Shown in pieces: positions 31,823-39,532 of a DNA stretch of 64,000 nt. How positions within the stretch are numbered: position 1 is the first letter of the stretch; each line of letters starts with the position of its first letter. Source of the stretch: an uncultured Collinsella sp. GTDB taxonomy: Bacteria; Actinomycetota; Coriobacteriia; Coriobacteriales; Coriobacteriaceae. The notes under the pieces are model-generated. The model searched no databases. It had not been told where the DNA came from and saw only the letters and a program-made list of their open reading frames with translations. Position numbers and translations under genes: made by a program. Location of the stretch: positions 1 through 64,000 of the forward strand of contig CAJJZP010000009.1 of assembly GCA_905197665.1 (NCBI GenBank), in the 5' to 3' direction.

Positions 31823-34564
31823 TCACTCGTCGAGCAGGAGGTCCGAGGAGCCGAGGCGCTCTTCTCGCGCCGGGGCGGCGCTCACGCTTATGTAGTCGAA
31901 GACATATGCGATCTCGCTTACGGGAACCTCTACGCGATAACGCGTCGAGATGCTCGAGAAGCTCTGCCTGAAGGACTCGATGAAATCGGCGCGTTCCTCC
32001 TCGAAGCGGTCCTGGCCAACGTAGGTCTCAATGGGGTTTCTGGTAACAAGGCGCTCGACGAGACAGCAGAGGTGAACGTAGAGCCCAATGATGGCGTTGC
32101 TGCCGATCTTCTCGCCTGTCCTGCGCTGAAGCTCGTGCACGGCGCTCTCGATCTCATGGAATAGCCGCTCCGGGTCGAGGATGGTGATGGAGCGGATGAC
32201 GTTCTGCAGCGTCATGTTCGAGAGCAGCTTCTCGTGGAAAGAAGAGAGCTCGGAAGCGTCAAGCCACCTGCCGAACACGGCATCAACCTTAGAGGCGGAC
32301 GCCGTCGACATGATGTCCTCGAGGGCGACGAAGGGGACGGAGGCGACCCCGGGGTCTCCCGTGCCGATGACGGCGCAGACGCGGTGCTCGGAGAAAACGG
32401 CGTCGTTCGACCCGTTCGCGACGAGCTGCTTGAAGGGCCTCGTGAGCAGGCGCGCGCCTATGGTGCGCGGGAGGCTCTGCGAGACGAGCTGGCGTATCCT
32501 CTCCGCGGCGTCGACCCCGGACTCGGAGCAGAAGACGATGGCGTCCTCACGGTTGACGCGCTCGATCACCTTGCAGTGCGTCACGCACGCGGCGGTCGCA
32601 TCGCCAAGAACCTCGGCGATGGACTTGCCGCCGAGCAGCCCGACCCCGATCTCGAGCGCAAGACCGGTAGAGACGTTGTTCACCACGCCGATAGTGGAGT
32701 CGGTAACGTTCTCGAGGGCCTTATAGGCCTCCTCCAAAGAGCCCATGTCGACGAGGAACACGACCCCGGTGCAGTAGGAATGGCGGTCGACGAGGCGCTG
32801 GAGCGGACCGACGATGTCCTTCAGCTGCTGGTCGTAGGGCATGTCGACAGCCTCGTACACATGCATGCCGAGCATACGGTTCGCCGCGTCGGCGATGCTC
32901 GTCGCCGTTGAGTAGCCGTGGGACAAGATGACGCAGAGCGTCCGAAGGGCCTTCGCATCGCGAGACTCCGATGCGACGCACAGCGTCAGAAGCGTCTTCG
33001 TGAAGTGATCGAGCGAGATTCCCAGCGCCCCTTCCACGTCTGCGGCGACCTGATCGGAGACACTCGAGGCAAACGGCAATTCGGAGGTCACGGCACCGAG
33101 GAGATGGGAGATTTGCTCCGCGCAGGCAGACTTTCGCTTAGCCAGGCCGATACCCGGCCACAACTGCAGGCAAATCTCCTGGGCCAGTAGAAAAGCGACC
33201 TTCCTCGAAAGCTCGATGCCATAAGAAGAGCCTGCGTCGGCAAGGACCGCGCCCACGACGCGCTCGAAGGCGCGCGACCTCGAGGAGGCGACGCCGTGGT
33301 CGAAGATCAAGTGATCCTCAACGCCGCGCACAGCGGAGACAGCTTGCGAGACAAGCTCGGAGACAGAGAGCTCCCCGGCGCAGAATCGCTCATCGAGGGA
33401 GCACAGGGCATCGAGCGCCTGCTCGACCGGCCCTGTGCTCTCGGCGGCATCCAGAGACGCGTCGATCAGAACGCCATCGTCGGGCTGTTGATCGATCTGC
33501 GCGGAGGAGAGGAGCCCGCTGGGAAGAAGATACGGGCGAACGACGACGTAGTCGCCCTCGCGATTGAGGAACGCTTTGGCGCAGCAGTTCGTCACGCAGG
33601 CGCGCAAGCCGGCGATGTTATCGGAAAAGTCCGCGTTCACGAGGCAACGGTATGCGCCGCGGCTGATCTTCACATCAGAACCGATTCGGCACCCCTCGCT
33701 GCGCAGGAAGCTCAAGATGAGATCCTCGCGCTCCTCGGGGGTCCGCTCCTTGAGTGAGGGGACGCGGGCACAGATGGGCATTTTGCTGTAGGCCGAGGAA
33801 ACCTTCAGGTCATCGGCGGATAGCGTCGTCGAAAGAACGAGGCGAGCGCGCGGCGCATCCTGGGAGGCATCGAGCCCGAGGGCCGTCGCAAGGCAGTGCT
33901 CCATCGCAGAGGGAGAGAGTGCCTCGATGCCGTTGACAAAGACCACACCCCCGCGCGCTTTCGCGATCGACTCGTCAAGAAGCCCGTTGAACGAGGCGGC
34001 GTCCGGGACCCCGGCGCAGTCGATGCGCACATAGGAGGAGTCGCGGGACAGCAAGCCCTGGTTCTTGCCGTACTCGTACACAAGGCGAGAAAGGAAAGAC
34101 TTACCGACACCCACGCCGCCGCTCAAGAGGATGGGCAGGCCAAACGGAGGGTACTGAACCGCAGCCTTGCACTGCTCGACAACGGAGCTGAGGCTCATGT
34201 CGAAGCCCACGGCACGCGCGAAGTCGCGGTGATCGGCGATTCCCGTCGCCTGGATGAGGTCGGCGAGCGAGGCGTACTCGCTTGCAGAGAGCTTTACCTG
34301 AAAACGCTTCTGGAACGCGCGGCGATGAAAATAACGGACAGGCCTGCCCGCCACCTTAACCACAAGACCGGCGCGAACAAGGTCGTTGAGGTACTGGCTC
34401 GCCAGGCTCCTGGAGATGATGAGCGTCTCGGCGATGTCGGAGGTGGACAGACGGGCAAGGTCGTCGAGCGAGACGGCAGAGGTGAGGGCCTCGAGATGCT
34501 CGAGAATCCTGTCCCTCATGTCGACGGGTTTCTTTGCCAAGCTGTCCTGTGTGGTCTTGTCCAT
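31823..34564 (-). CDS. LevR-like PRD/PTS-domain transcriptional regulator with degenerate AAA+ module
   Basis: A 913-residue regulator with LevR domain order: winged helix (about 15-80), AAA+ (about 120-340), PRD1 (about 385-530), EIIA-Man-like domain (about 541-650, His549 in LCVILSHGYST and LVDMGSL), EIIB-Gat-like domain (about 665-750, Cys679) and PRD2 (about 775-895, His831). Walker A GGVGVGKS (149-156) is intact. The GAFTGA loop that contacts sigma-54 is missing, and Walker B reads VVFVNGIEAL where LevR-type proteins have LFLDEIH. I therefore infer control of the downstream PTS operon by phosphorylation without classic sigma-54 activation. RBS AGGAGGTAAGAAGTC precedes ATG 34564. Confidence 0.88.
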   Translation of the reverse strand: MDKTTQDSLAKKPVDMRDRILEHLEALTSAVSLDDLARLSTSDIAETLIISRSLASQYLNDLVRAGLVVKVAGRPVRYFHRRAFQKRFQVKLSASEYASLADLIQATGIADHRDFARAVGFDMSLSSVVEQCKAAVQYPPFGLPILLSGGVGVGKSFLSRLVYEYGKNQGLLSRDSSYVRIDCAGVPDAASFNGLLDESIAKARGGVVFVNGIEALSPSAMEHCLATALGLDASQDAPRARLVLSTTLSADDLKVSSAYSKMPICARVPSLKERTPEEREDLILSFLRSEGCRIGSDVKISRGAYRCLVNADFSDNIAGLRACVTNCCAKAFLNREGDYVVVRPYLLPSGLLSSAQIDQQPDDGVLIDASLDAAESTGPVEQALDALCSLDERFCAGELSVSELVSQAVSAVRGVEDHLIFDHGVASSRSRAFERVVGAVLADAGSSYGIELSRKVAFLLAQEICLQLWPGIGLAKRKSACAEQISHLLGAVTSELPFASSVSDQVAADVEGALGISLDHFTKTLLTLCVASESRDAKALRTLCVILSHGYSTATSIADAANRMLGMHVYEAVDMPYDQQLKDIVGPLQRLVDRHSYCTGVVFLVDMGSLEEAYKALENVTDSTIGVVNNVSTGLALEIGVGLLGGKSIAEVLGDATAACVTHCKVIERVNREDAIVFCSESGVDAAERIRQLVSQSLPRTIGARLLTRPFKQLVANGSNDAVFSEHRVCAVIGTGDPGVASVPFVALEDIMSTASASKVDAVFGRWLDASELSSFHEKLLSNMTLQNVIRSITILDPERLFHEIESAVHELQRRTGEKIGSNAIIGLYVHLCCLVERLVTRNPIETYVGQDRFEEERADFIESFRQSFSSISTRYRVEVPVSEIAYVFDYISVSAAPAREERLGSSDLLLDE

Positions 34565-34739
34565 GACTTCTTACCTCCTCGTACAAGGAGTATAAGGGGA
34601 GAACAGAGAACGGAAGGGGGCGCGTGGGGGAATCAACAGCTCCGAGGAAAAGTCCACCACTTGAGGGGCAGAAAACAACGGCCATTGAACATTCAGGGCC
34701 GACGCTCAACACTTCGGCTCGACACTTCGCTTTGGAAAG

Positions 34740-34790
34740 GGCCCCGGCGCGCCGGAGTCCCAACATAAAGAAGGGCCCCGGCGCGCAGGG
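34740..34790 (-). terminator. GC-rich terminator-like repeat pair after the nucleosidase remnant
   Basis: On the minus strand, GGCCC...GGGGCC is followed by CTTCTTTATG, and a second element GGGACTCCGGCGCGCCGGGGCCC is followed by TTTCC. GGGCCCCGGCGCGC occurs in both. They lie directly after the truncated nucleosidase stop and before the LevR-like gene's upstream region (34565-34739), in which I see no other feature. Confidence 0.5.
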
Positions 34791-34791
34791 C

Positions 34792-35146
34792 CTAAAGCTT
34801 AACCATGCGCGCGGCGATGCGGGCGCAGTCGCAGGCGGCCTTCTTCTCGAAGGTGTTGTAGTCGACGACCCGGCTCTCGGCGCAGGGCTTGTCGCTGATG
34901 GCGCGCACGACGACGAGGGGCACGCCGTTGAGATAGGCGGCCTGCGCGATGGTGCAGCCCTCCATCTCGCAGCACAGGTCGCCGAAGATCGCGAGGATTC
35001 GCTCCTTCTGTTCCGCGGGCGAGACAAACTGGTCGCCGGAGACGACGCAGCCCTTGAGGACCTTAATGTCGGGGGCGACGGCGGCCGCGGCGGCGCACGC
35101 CGCCAGCAAGGGCCGGAACGGATCGCGCAAGATCAAGGCGTAGCCC
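34792..35146 (-). pseudogene. 3' remnant of a 5'-methylthioadenosine/S-adenosylhomocysteine nucleosidase gene
   Basis: About 110 residues of the C-terminal half remain: KGCVVSGDQFVSPAEQKERI, FGDLCCEMEGCTIAQAAYLN and VVRAISDKPCAESRVVDYNTF, matching the MTAN substrate motif MEG and the ISD catalytic Asp region. The N-terminal half, including the first catalytic Glu, is absent. Upstream the homology ends where a plus-strand IS3 transposase remnant begins. I infer truncation by the insertion or a later deletion. Loss of this copy would affect recycling of SAM by-products only if no intact copy exists elsewhere. Confidence 0.75.
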
Positions 35147-35567
35147 GGGAGGTCGGGCGTTACCGTCAGCCGACGCCGCGTCTGCCGCATCATGAGGGAG
35201 AACGGCCTGGCCGGCGCATACGGCAGGAAGAGGTTCAAGGTGCACCCCGGGGCGGTCAACGAGGCCGACGTGTCGAACGTCGTCGCGCGCGGCTTCGGCG
35301 GCAGGGCGCCGTGCACCCATATATGCAGCGACTTGGTCTGCGTGCGCGTCGGGACGTCGTGGAACTACGTCTGCCTGCTCGTCGACCTCTGCAACGGGGA
35401 GATCGTCGGCCACTCCGAAGGACCGAGGAGGGACGCGCGAGCTCCGAGCCAAGCTCTTGGATTACGTGCACTGGTACAACAACTTCAGGATCCACTCGAC
35501 GCTGGGCTACATGTCGCCGGTCGAGTTCAGAAAGGCGGGGCCGTCCCTCCCGGAATCGTCCAAATAG
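35147..35567 (+). mobile_element. Decayed IS3-family transposase (orfB) fragment
   Basis: One plus-strand frame gives GVTVSRRRVCRIMRENGLAGAY then GRKRFKVHPGAVNEADV, a zinc/HTH_21-like linker, and the start of the rve integrase core (ICSDLVCVRVGTSWNYVCLLVDLCNGEIVGHS, including the first catalytic Asp). The sequence then jumps about 100 residues and shifts frame to LLDYVHWYNNFRIHSTLGYMSPVEFRK and a stop at 35567. The second catalytic Asp and the Glu are therefore lost. The N-terminus, orfA and a clear left inverted repeat are missing. It cannot be an active transposase. Confidence 0.88.
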
Positions 35568-36335
35568 GTGTTGCCAATCCATAGCCAATCCAGCCATCAT
35601 CTCCGCGAAGGCGGACGTCAGGAAAAGCTCGGCTTGAGCTCGGTCGGACGCGGTCTGTGGGGCATCATTCAGGCTCAGGGGGTCTCCTTGTCTTCTTCGG
35701 TCGCAACCTGAATGATAGGGACGGCCCCTTCTCTCTTTCCCCTTCGTTTTCGACGCGTCACCCTCTCGGCGGGCTTAAGGCCCGCGCTCGCGGGTGCAGG
35801 GGCTACGCCCAAACCCCAAAAACGTAACGCCGTGCTCGAAGCGTTTCCGGACGTCAGCGTAATCTCAAATCCGGTTCGTCAACTCATGGGCAAGCCACCT
35901 GAGACTACTCATTTCTCCTACTGGCAATGAAGACCTGCGACCTGCAGTTTTGCAAACTGCTTGAAAGCCACCTGCGTTGATTCACTTCCTATTGCAGCTG
36001 GCGGCTTGCACGCGAAAAGGCATTTAAGTTTCAAAACGGGCGTTTTCGGCGCTATCGAGCCTCCAAAGGCATCCCGCCGCGCCCTTTGGGACAAAAACAA
36101 AAACTCAAAGCCCTGAGTTCGAAAATAGTTTTTGGAGTTGTCCCGACTTTTGTCCCCGAAGCCGACGAAACGCGACAGGGTGTCACCTGGCGGCACTCGA
36201 TTCGAGACGGCACCGAAAACTGGATGCAACCGGAATGACGGGACGGCAGAACCGAAGCCATCGAGTGGGGATAGAAAAAGGCCCGGGTGCCGTGGCATCC
36301 GGGCCTTTGCTAGCAACTTAACTGTTGCGGGCAGC
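35568..36335. other. 768-nt gap without recognisable genes
   Basis: Apart from the ribosomal terminator at 36275-36308 I find no supported gene. AGGGACGGCCCC at about 35719-35730 is an inverted copy of GGGGCCGTCCCT at about 35538-35549 inside the IS remnant, which might mark an old element end. A plus-strand frame at 35712-35930 (72 codons) resembles nothing I know. The base composition and lack of frames fit decayed DNA between the IS scar and the ribosomal cluster. Confidence 0.5.
36275..36308 (-). terminator. Rho-independent terminator of the ribosomal protein operon
   Basis: On the minus strand, AAAGGCCCGGATGCC and a GC(A)CCCGGGCCTTTTT arm form a long stem with a short loop and a T-run. 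It lies 28 nt after the L24 stop, so transcription stops here instead of continuing into L5, S14 and S8 as in the common gene order. Confidence 0.9.
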
Positions 36336-36641
36336 TTAGAACTTGTGGCCGCACTTCTTGCAGACGCGCAGCTTGTTCTTGCCGTCCTTCTCGTGACCGA
36401 CGCGGGTAACCTTACCGCACTCGGGGCAAACGAGATTGACGTTGGAGGCGTCGATGGGAGCCTCCTGCGAAACGATGCCGCCCTGCTGGTTGGCAGCGTT
36501 GGGCTTGACGGCCTTCTTGACGACCGAAACGCCCTCGACAACGACCTTGTTCTCGGCGGGGAGAGCACGCAGGACAACGCCCTGCTTGCCGCGATCCTTA
36601 CCAGAGAGAACCTGGACCTTATCGCCCTTCTTGATATACAT
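36336..36641 (-). CDS. rplX: 50S ribosomal protein L24
   Basis: A 101-residue KOW-domain protein (MYIKKGDKVQVLSGKDRGKQGVVLRALP) that nucleates 50S assembly by binding 23S rRNA. The C-terminal part carries CPECGK...CKKCGHKF, a zinc-ribbon-like pair also found in other actinobacterial L24. It is the last gene of the cluster, 13 nt after L14 and directly before a terminator; L5 does not follow. Confidence 0.97.
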   Translation of the reverse strand: MYIKKGDKVQVLSGKDRGKQGVVLRALPAENKVVVEGVSVVKKAVKPNAANQQGGIVSQEAPIDASNVNLVCPECGKVTRVGHEKDGKNKLRVCKKCGHKF

Positions 36642-36654
36642 ATATCTCCCCTAA

Positions 36655-37023
36655 CTACAGGGTCTCGGGAGCGAGCGAGACGATCTTCATGTACTTCTTG
36701 TCACGAAGCTCGCGAGCGACGGGCCCGAAGATACGGGTGCCGACGGGCGAACCATCGTTGTTGATGACAACGCAGGCGTTCTCATCAAAGCGAATGTAGG
36801 AGCCATCCTTGCGGCGGATCTCCTTAACGGTGCGAACGACGACGCAACGGACAACGTCCTTCTTCTTGACGTTGGCGCCAGGGGTAGCCTCCTGGACAGC
36901 ACCGATGAACACATCGCCGATGCCTGCATAACGACGCTTGGAACCGCCAAGCACCTTGATGCAGCGAATCTTGCGAGCGCCGGAGTTGTCGGCGACGTTC
37001 AGCATGGTTTGCATCTGAATCAT
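36655..37023 (-). CDS. rplN: 50S ribosomal protein L14
   Basis: A 122-residue, full-length L14 (MIQMQTMLNVADNSGARKIRCIKVLGG) located at the subunit interface near the factor-binding site. It is separated from S17 by a 118-nt gap (37024-37141), unusually long inside this cluster, which could hold an internal promoter or a regulatory site. Confidence 0.98.
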   Translation of the reverse strand: MIQMQTMLNVADNSGARKIRCIKVLGGSKRRYAGIGDVFIGAVQEATPGANVKKKDVVRCVVVRTVKEIRRKDGSYIRFDENACVVINNDGSPVGTRIFGPVARELRDKKYMKIVSLAPETL

Positions 37024-37141
37024 GGTAGATGTTCCTCCGAACTAAGAACCGAAGAGAGGTGCGCAGCCTTTATACGGCCCGTGGTATGCAAGCCAGGCAT
37101 ACGCACATCTTCGGAAACGTACAAGTCGTAAGAGCGACTGC

Positions 37142-37402
37142 TTATTTAGCGCGCTCGACGACCTCGATGAGGCGCCAACGCTTCATCTTGGACATAGGAC
37201 GGGTCTCCATAACGCGGACGGTATCGCCCACGCCAGCCGTGCACTCCTCGTCGTGAGCGTGCAGCTTCTTGGAGCTGGTCATCATCTTGCCGTACTTGGG
37301 GTGACGCTTGCGCTCGGTGATGGTGACAACGATGGTCTTGGCACCGGAGACGGAGGTAACGACACCCGTACGGACCTTACGCGAGTTACGCGAATCAGTC
37401 AT
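37142..37402 (-). CDS. rpsQ: 30S ribosomal protein S17
   Basis: An 86-residue OB-fold protein (RKVRTGVVTSVSGAKTIVVTITERKRHPKYGKMM) that binds the 5' domain of 16S rRNA. It ends with the usual ETRPMSKMKRWRLIEVVE. It lies 16 nt after L29; normal length and no oddity. Confidence 0.98.
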   Translation of the reverse strand: MTDSRNSRKVRTGVVTSVSGAKTIVVTITERKRHPKYGKMMTSSKKLHAHDEECTAGVGDTVRVMETRPMSKMKRWRLIEVVERAK

Positions 37403-37418
37403 GTTCTCTCCTTAGGTC

Positions 37419-37634
37419 CTACTCGGCGACAGCGGACTTCTCCGCTGCGATCTCGCGGGCGCGCTGCTCCGTGAGGACGCGAGCGATGTCCTTCTTCACG
37501 GTGTTGACGCGAGCGGTGTTGTCCAGCTGGCTGGTGGCCATCTGGAAACGAAGGTTAAAGAGCTCGGCGCGCATTTCCTTCAGCTTCTCAACGAGCTGAG
37601 CGTCCGAGAGCTCACGAATCTCTGCGGGCTTCAT
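37419..37634 (-). CDS. rpmC: 50S ribosomal protein L29
   Basis: A 71-residue helical protein (MKPAEIRELSDAQLVEKLKEMRAELFNLRFQ) near the nascent-chain exit tunnel. Its ATG overlaps the L16 stop by one base (TAATG), which indicates translational coupling. A short Ala/Glu tail follows the conserved RVLTEQRAREI. Confidence 0.97.
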   Translation of the reverse strand: MKPAEIRELSDAQLVEKLKEMRAELFNLRFQMATSQLDNTARVNTVKKDIARVLTEQRAREIAAEKSAVAE

Positions 37635-38137
37635 TAGTTCTCCTCCTTGGCGGCGGCGGCGTCCTCAGCAGCCCACTTGGCCTCGAGAGCGGCCTCCTCA
37701 GCCATCTCCTTCTCGATGCGCTGCTCAGCGTTCTTGGCAGCAACAATCTTGGTCTTGATGGGAAGCTTGTGCTGTGCAAGACGCAGAGCCTCGCGAGCGA
37801 CCTCCTCGGGCACGCCCTTGACCTCGAACATGATGCGGCCGGGCTTGACGACGGCCACCCACTCCTCGGGGTTACCCTTACCAGAACCCATGCGAGTCTC
37901 GGCAGGCTTCTTGGTGATGGGCTTATCGGGGAAGATCGTGATGTAGACACGACCGCCACGCTTCATGTAGCGGGTCATGGCAATACGAGCGGCCTCGATC
38001 TGACGGTTGGTGATCCAATGGGCCTCGAGAGCCTGGATACCAAACTCGCCGAAATGCAGCTCGGTATTACCCTTGGCCTGGCCCTTCATGGAGCCACGCT
38101 GCACCTTGCGGTGAAGAATACGCTTAGGGGCAAGCAC
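37634..38137 (-). CDS. rplP: 50S ribosomal protein L16 with C-terminal extension
   Basis: A 167-residue protein. The first ~137 residues are standard L16 (MLAPKRILHRKVQRGSMKGQAKGN ... PIKTKIV), which helps shape the tRNA sites of the 50S. About 30 extra residues rich in Ala, Glu and Lys (EKEMAEEAALEAKWAAEDAAAAKEEN) follow and should form a charged helix. GTG start overlaps the S3 stop (TAGTG). The tail is unlike most L16 proteins and is probably lineage-specific. Confidence 0.97.
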   Translation of the reverse strand: MLAPKRILHRKVQRGSMKGQAKGNTELHFGEFGIQALEAHWITNRQIEAARIAMTRYMKRGGRVYITIFPDKPITKKPAETRMGSGKGNPEEWVAVVKPGRIMFEVKGVPEEVAREALRLAQHKLPIKTKIVAAKNAEQRIEKEMAEEAALEAKWAAEDAAAAKEEN

Positions 38138-38847
38138 TACTGACCCCTCCTCTCGGAGTTACGACGACGAGGACGGGAAGAGCCCTCGAGTGCAGGGTTG
38201 GGAACAGGCTGGCCCGGGAGCTTCTCGCCCAGGTAGATCCAGACCTTCACGCCGCAAGCGCCCATGGTGGTGCTGGCGACAGCCGTGCCGTAGTCGATCT
38301 TGGCACGGAGGGTGTGCAGAGGCACGCGACCCTCGCGGTACCACTCACGACGGCCCATCTCGGCACCGCCGAGACGACCGGAGCACTGGATACGGATACC
38401 CTTAGCGCCGGCCTTGCGGGCGGACTGGACAGCCTTGCGCATAGCGCGACGGAAGGCAACGCGGCCCTCGAGCTGCTCGGCGATAGACTGAGCAACGAGG
38501 TTGGCGTCGAGCTCGGGGCGCTTGATCTCGACAACGTCGACGGAGAGCTGGCCCTTGGAGACGCCAGCGACCTTCTCGAGCTCGGTGCGGAGGGTATCGA
38601 TCTCGGCACCCTTCTTACCGATGACAACGCCGGGGCGAGCGGTGAGGATGATGACCTTCACCTTGTCGCCAGCGCGCTCGATCTCGACGCGGGAGACAGC
38701 TGCGCGGGAAAGACGCTTCTCGAGGTACTTGCGGATCTCGAGATCGTTACCGAGGGTCTTAGCGTAATCCTTCTCTGCGAACCAGCGGGAGCGCCAGTTC
38801 TCGGTGATGCCAAGACGGAAGCCGGTGGGGTAGACTTTCTGACCCAT
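38137..38847 (-). CDS. rpsC: 30S ribosomal protein S3
   Basis: A 236-residue protein with an N-terminal KH domain (LTARPGVVIGKKGAEIDTLRTELE) and the C-terminal S3 domain (GIRIQCSGRLGGAEMGRREWYREGRVPLHTLRA) at the mRNA entry channel. The basic tail is PRRRNSERRGQ. Normal for the family. It starts 6 nt after L22. Confidence 0.98.
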   Translation of the reverse strand: MGQKVYPTGFRLGITENWRSRWFAEKDYAKTLGNDLEIRKYLEKRLSRAAVSRVEIERAGDKVKVIILTARPGVVIGKKGAEIDTLRTELEKVAGVSKGQLSVDVVEIKRPELDANLVAQSIAEQLEGRVAFRRAMRKAVQSARKAGAKGIRIQCSGRLGGAEMGRREWYREGRVPLHTLRAKIDYGTAVASTTMGACGVKVWIYLGEKLPGQPVPNPALEGSSRPRRRNSERRGQ

Positions 38848-38853
38848 ACAGCT

Positions 38854-39225
38854 TTACGCCTCCTTTCGAGGAGCAACGACGACGGTGATGTGGGAAGTAC
38901 GCTTCAGAATGCGAGAAGCGGAACCCTTGGCGCGGGGACGGATGCGCTTAAGCGTCGGACCCTCGTCAACATAGGCAGCGGCGACAACCAGGTTGTCGGC
39001 ACGCAGACCGTTGTTGTTCTCGGCGTTCGCAACGGCGGAACGGAGAACCTTCTCGACATCCACGGCGACGGCGCGGTCGCAGAAGTGGAGGATGTCGAAG
39101 GCCTGAGCGACAGGCTTGCGGCGGATCAGATCGACCACCAGGCGGGCCTTGCTGGGGGAAACACGCACGTACTTAGCGACGGCGCGAACCTCGGTGGCCT
39201 CAGTTTCAATAGACTTAGTTGCCAT
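38854..39225 (-). CDS. rplV: 50S ribosomal protein L22
   Basis: A 123-residue protein with the conserved core VRVSPSKARLVVDLIRRKPV and the tunnel hairpin RIRPRAKGSASRILKRTSHITVVV, which lines the exit tunnel where macrolide resistance changes can occur. It is in the usual place between S19 and S3. Confidence 0.98.
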   Translation of the reverse strand: MATKSIETEATEVRAVAKYVRVSPSKARLVVDLIRRKPVAQAFDILHFCDRAVAVDVEKVLRSAVANAENNNGLRADNLVVAAAYVDEGPTLKRIRPRAKGSASRILKRTSHITVVVAPRKEA

Positions 39226-39239
39226 TTACGGTTAACCCC

Positions 39240-39500
39240 CTATTTGGCCTTGTGGCCACGGAACGTACGAGTCGGCGCGAACTCGCCGAGCTTGTGACCA
39301 ACCATGGACTCGGTAACATACACGGGCACATGCTTGCGGCCGTCGTGGACGGCGATGGTGTGACCAACCATCTCGGGGAAGATGGTGGACGCGCGGGACC
39401 AGGTCTTCACGACGTCCTTCTTGCCAGCCTCGTTCATCGCGGTGATACGCGAGAGAAGGCGAGTCTCCACGAACGGGCCCTTTTTGAGACTTCTGCTCAT
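39240..39500 (-). CDS. rpsS: 30S ribosomal protein S19
   Basis: An 86-residue protein (MSRSLKKGPFVETRLLSRI ... RTFRGHKAK) of the 30S head. The ATG at 39500 follows a GGAGAAAG site. Length and sequence are normal; it lies 32 nt after L2. Confidence 0.98.
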   Translation of the reverse strand: MSRSLKKGPFVETRLLSRITAMNEAGKKDVVKTWSRASTIFPEMVGHTIAVHDGRKHVPVYVTESMVGHKLGEFAPTRTFRGHKAK

Positions 39501-39532
39501 AAGTGCTTTCTCCTAAAACTCGGTATCCGAAA

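Noticed and set aside
35712..35930. 72-codon plus-strand frame downstream of the IS3 remnant
   Set aside because: No ribosome binding site, no known similarity, and it lies in decayed DNA between scars.
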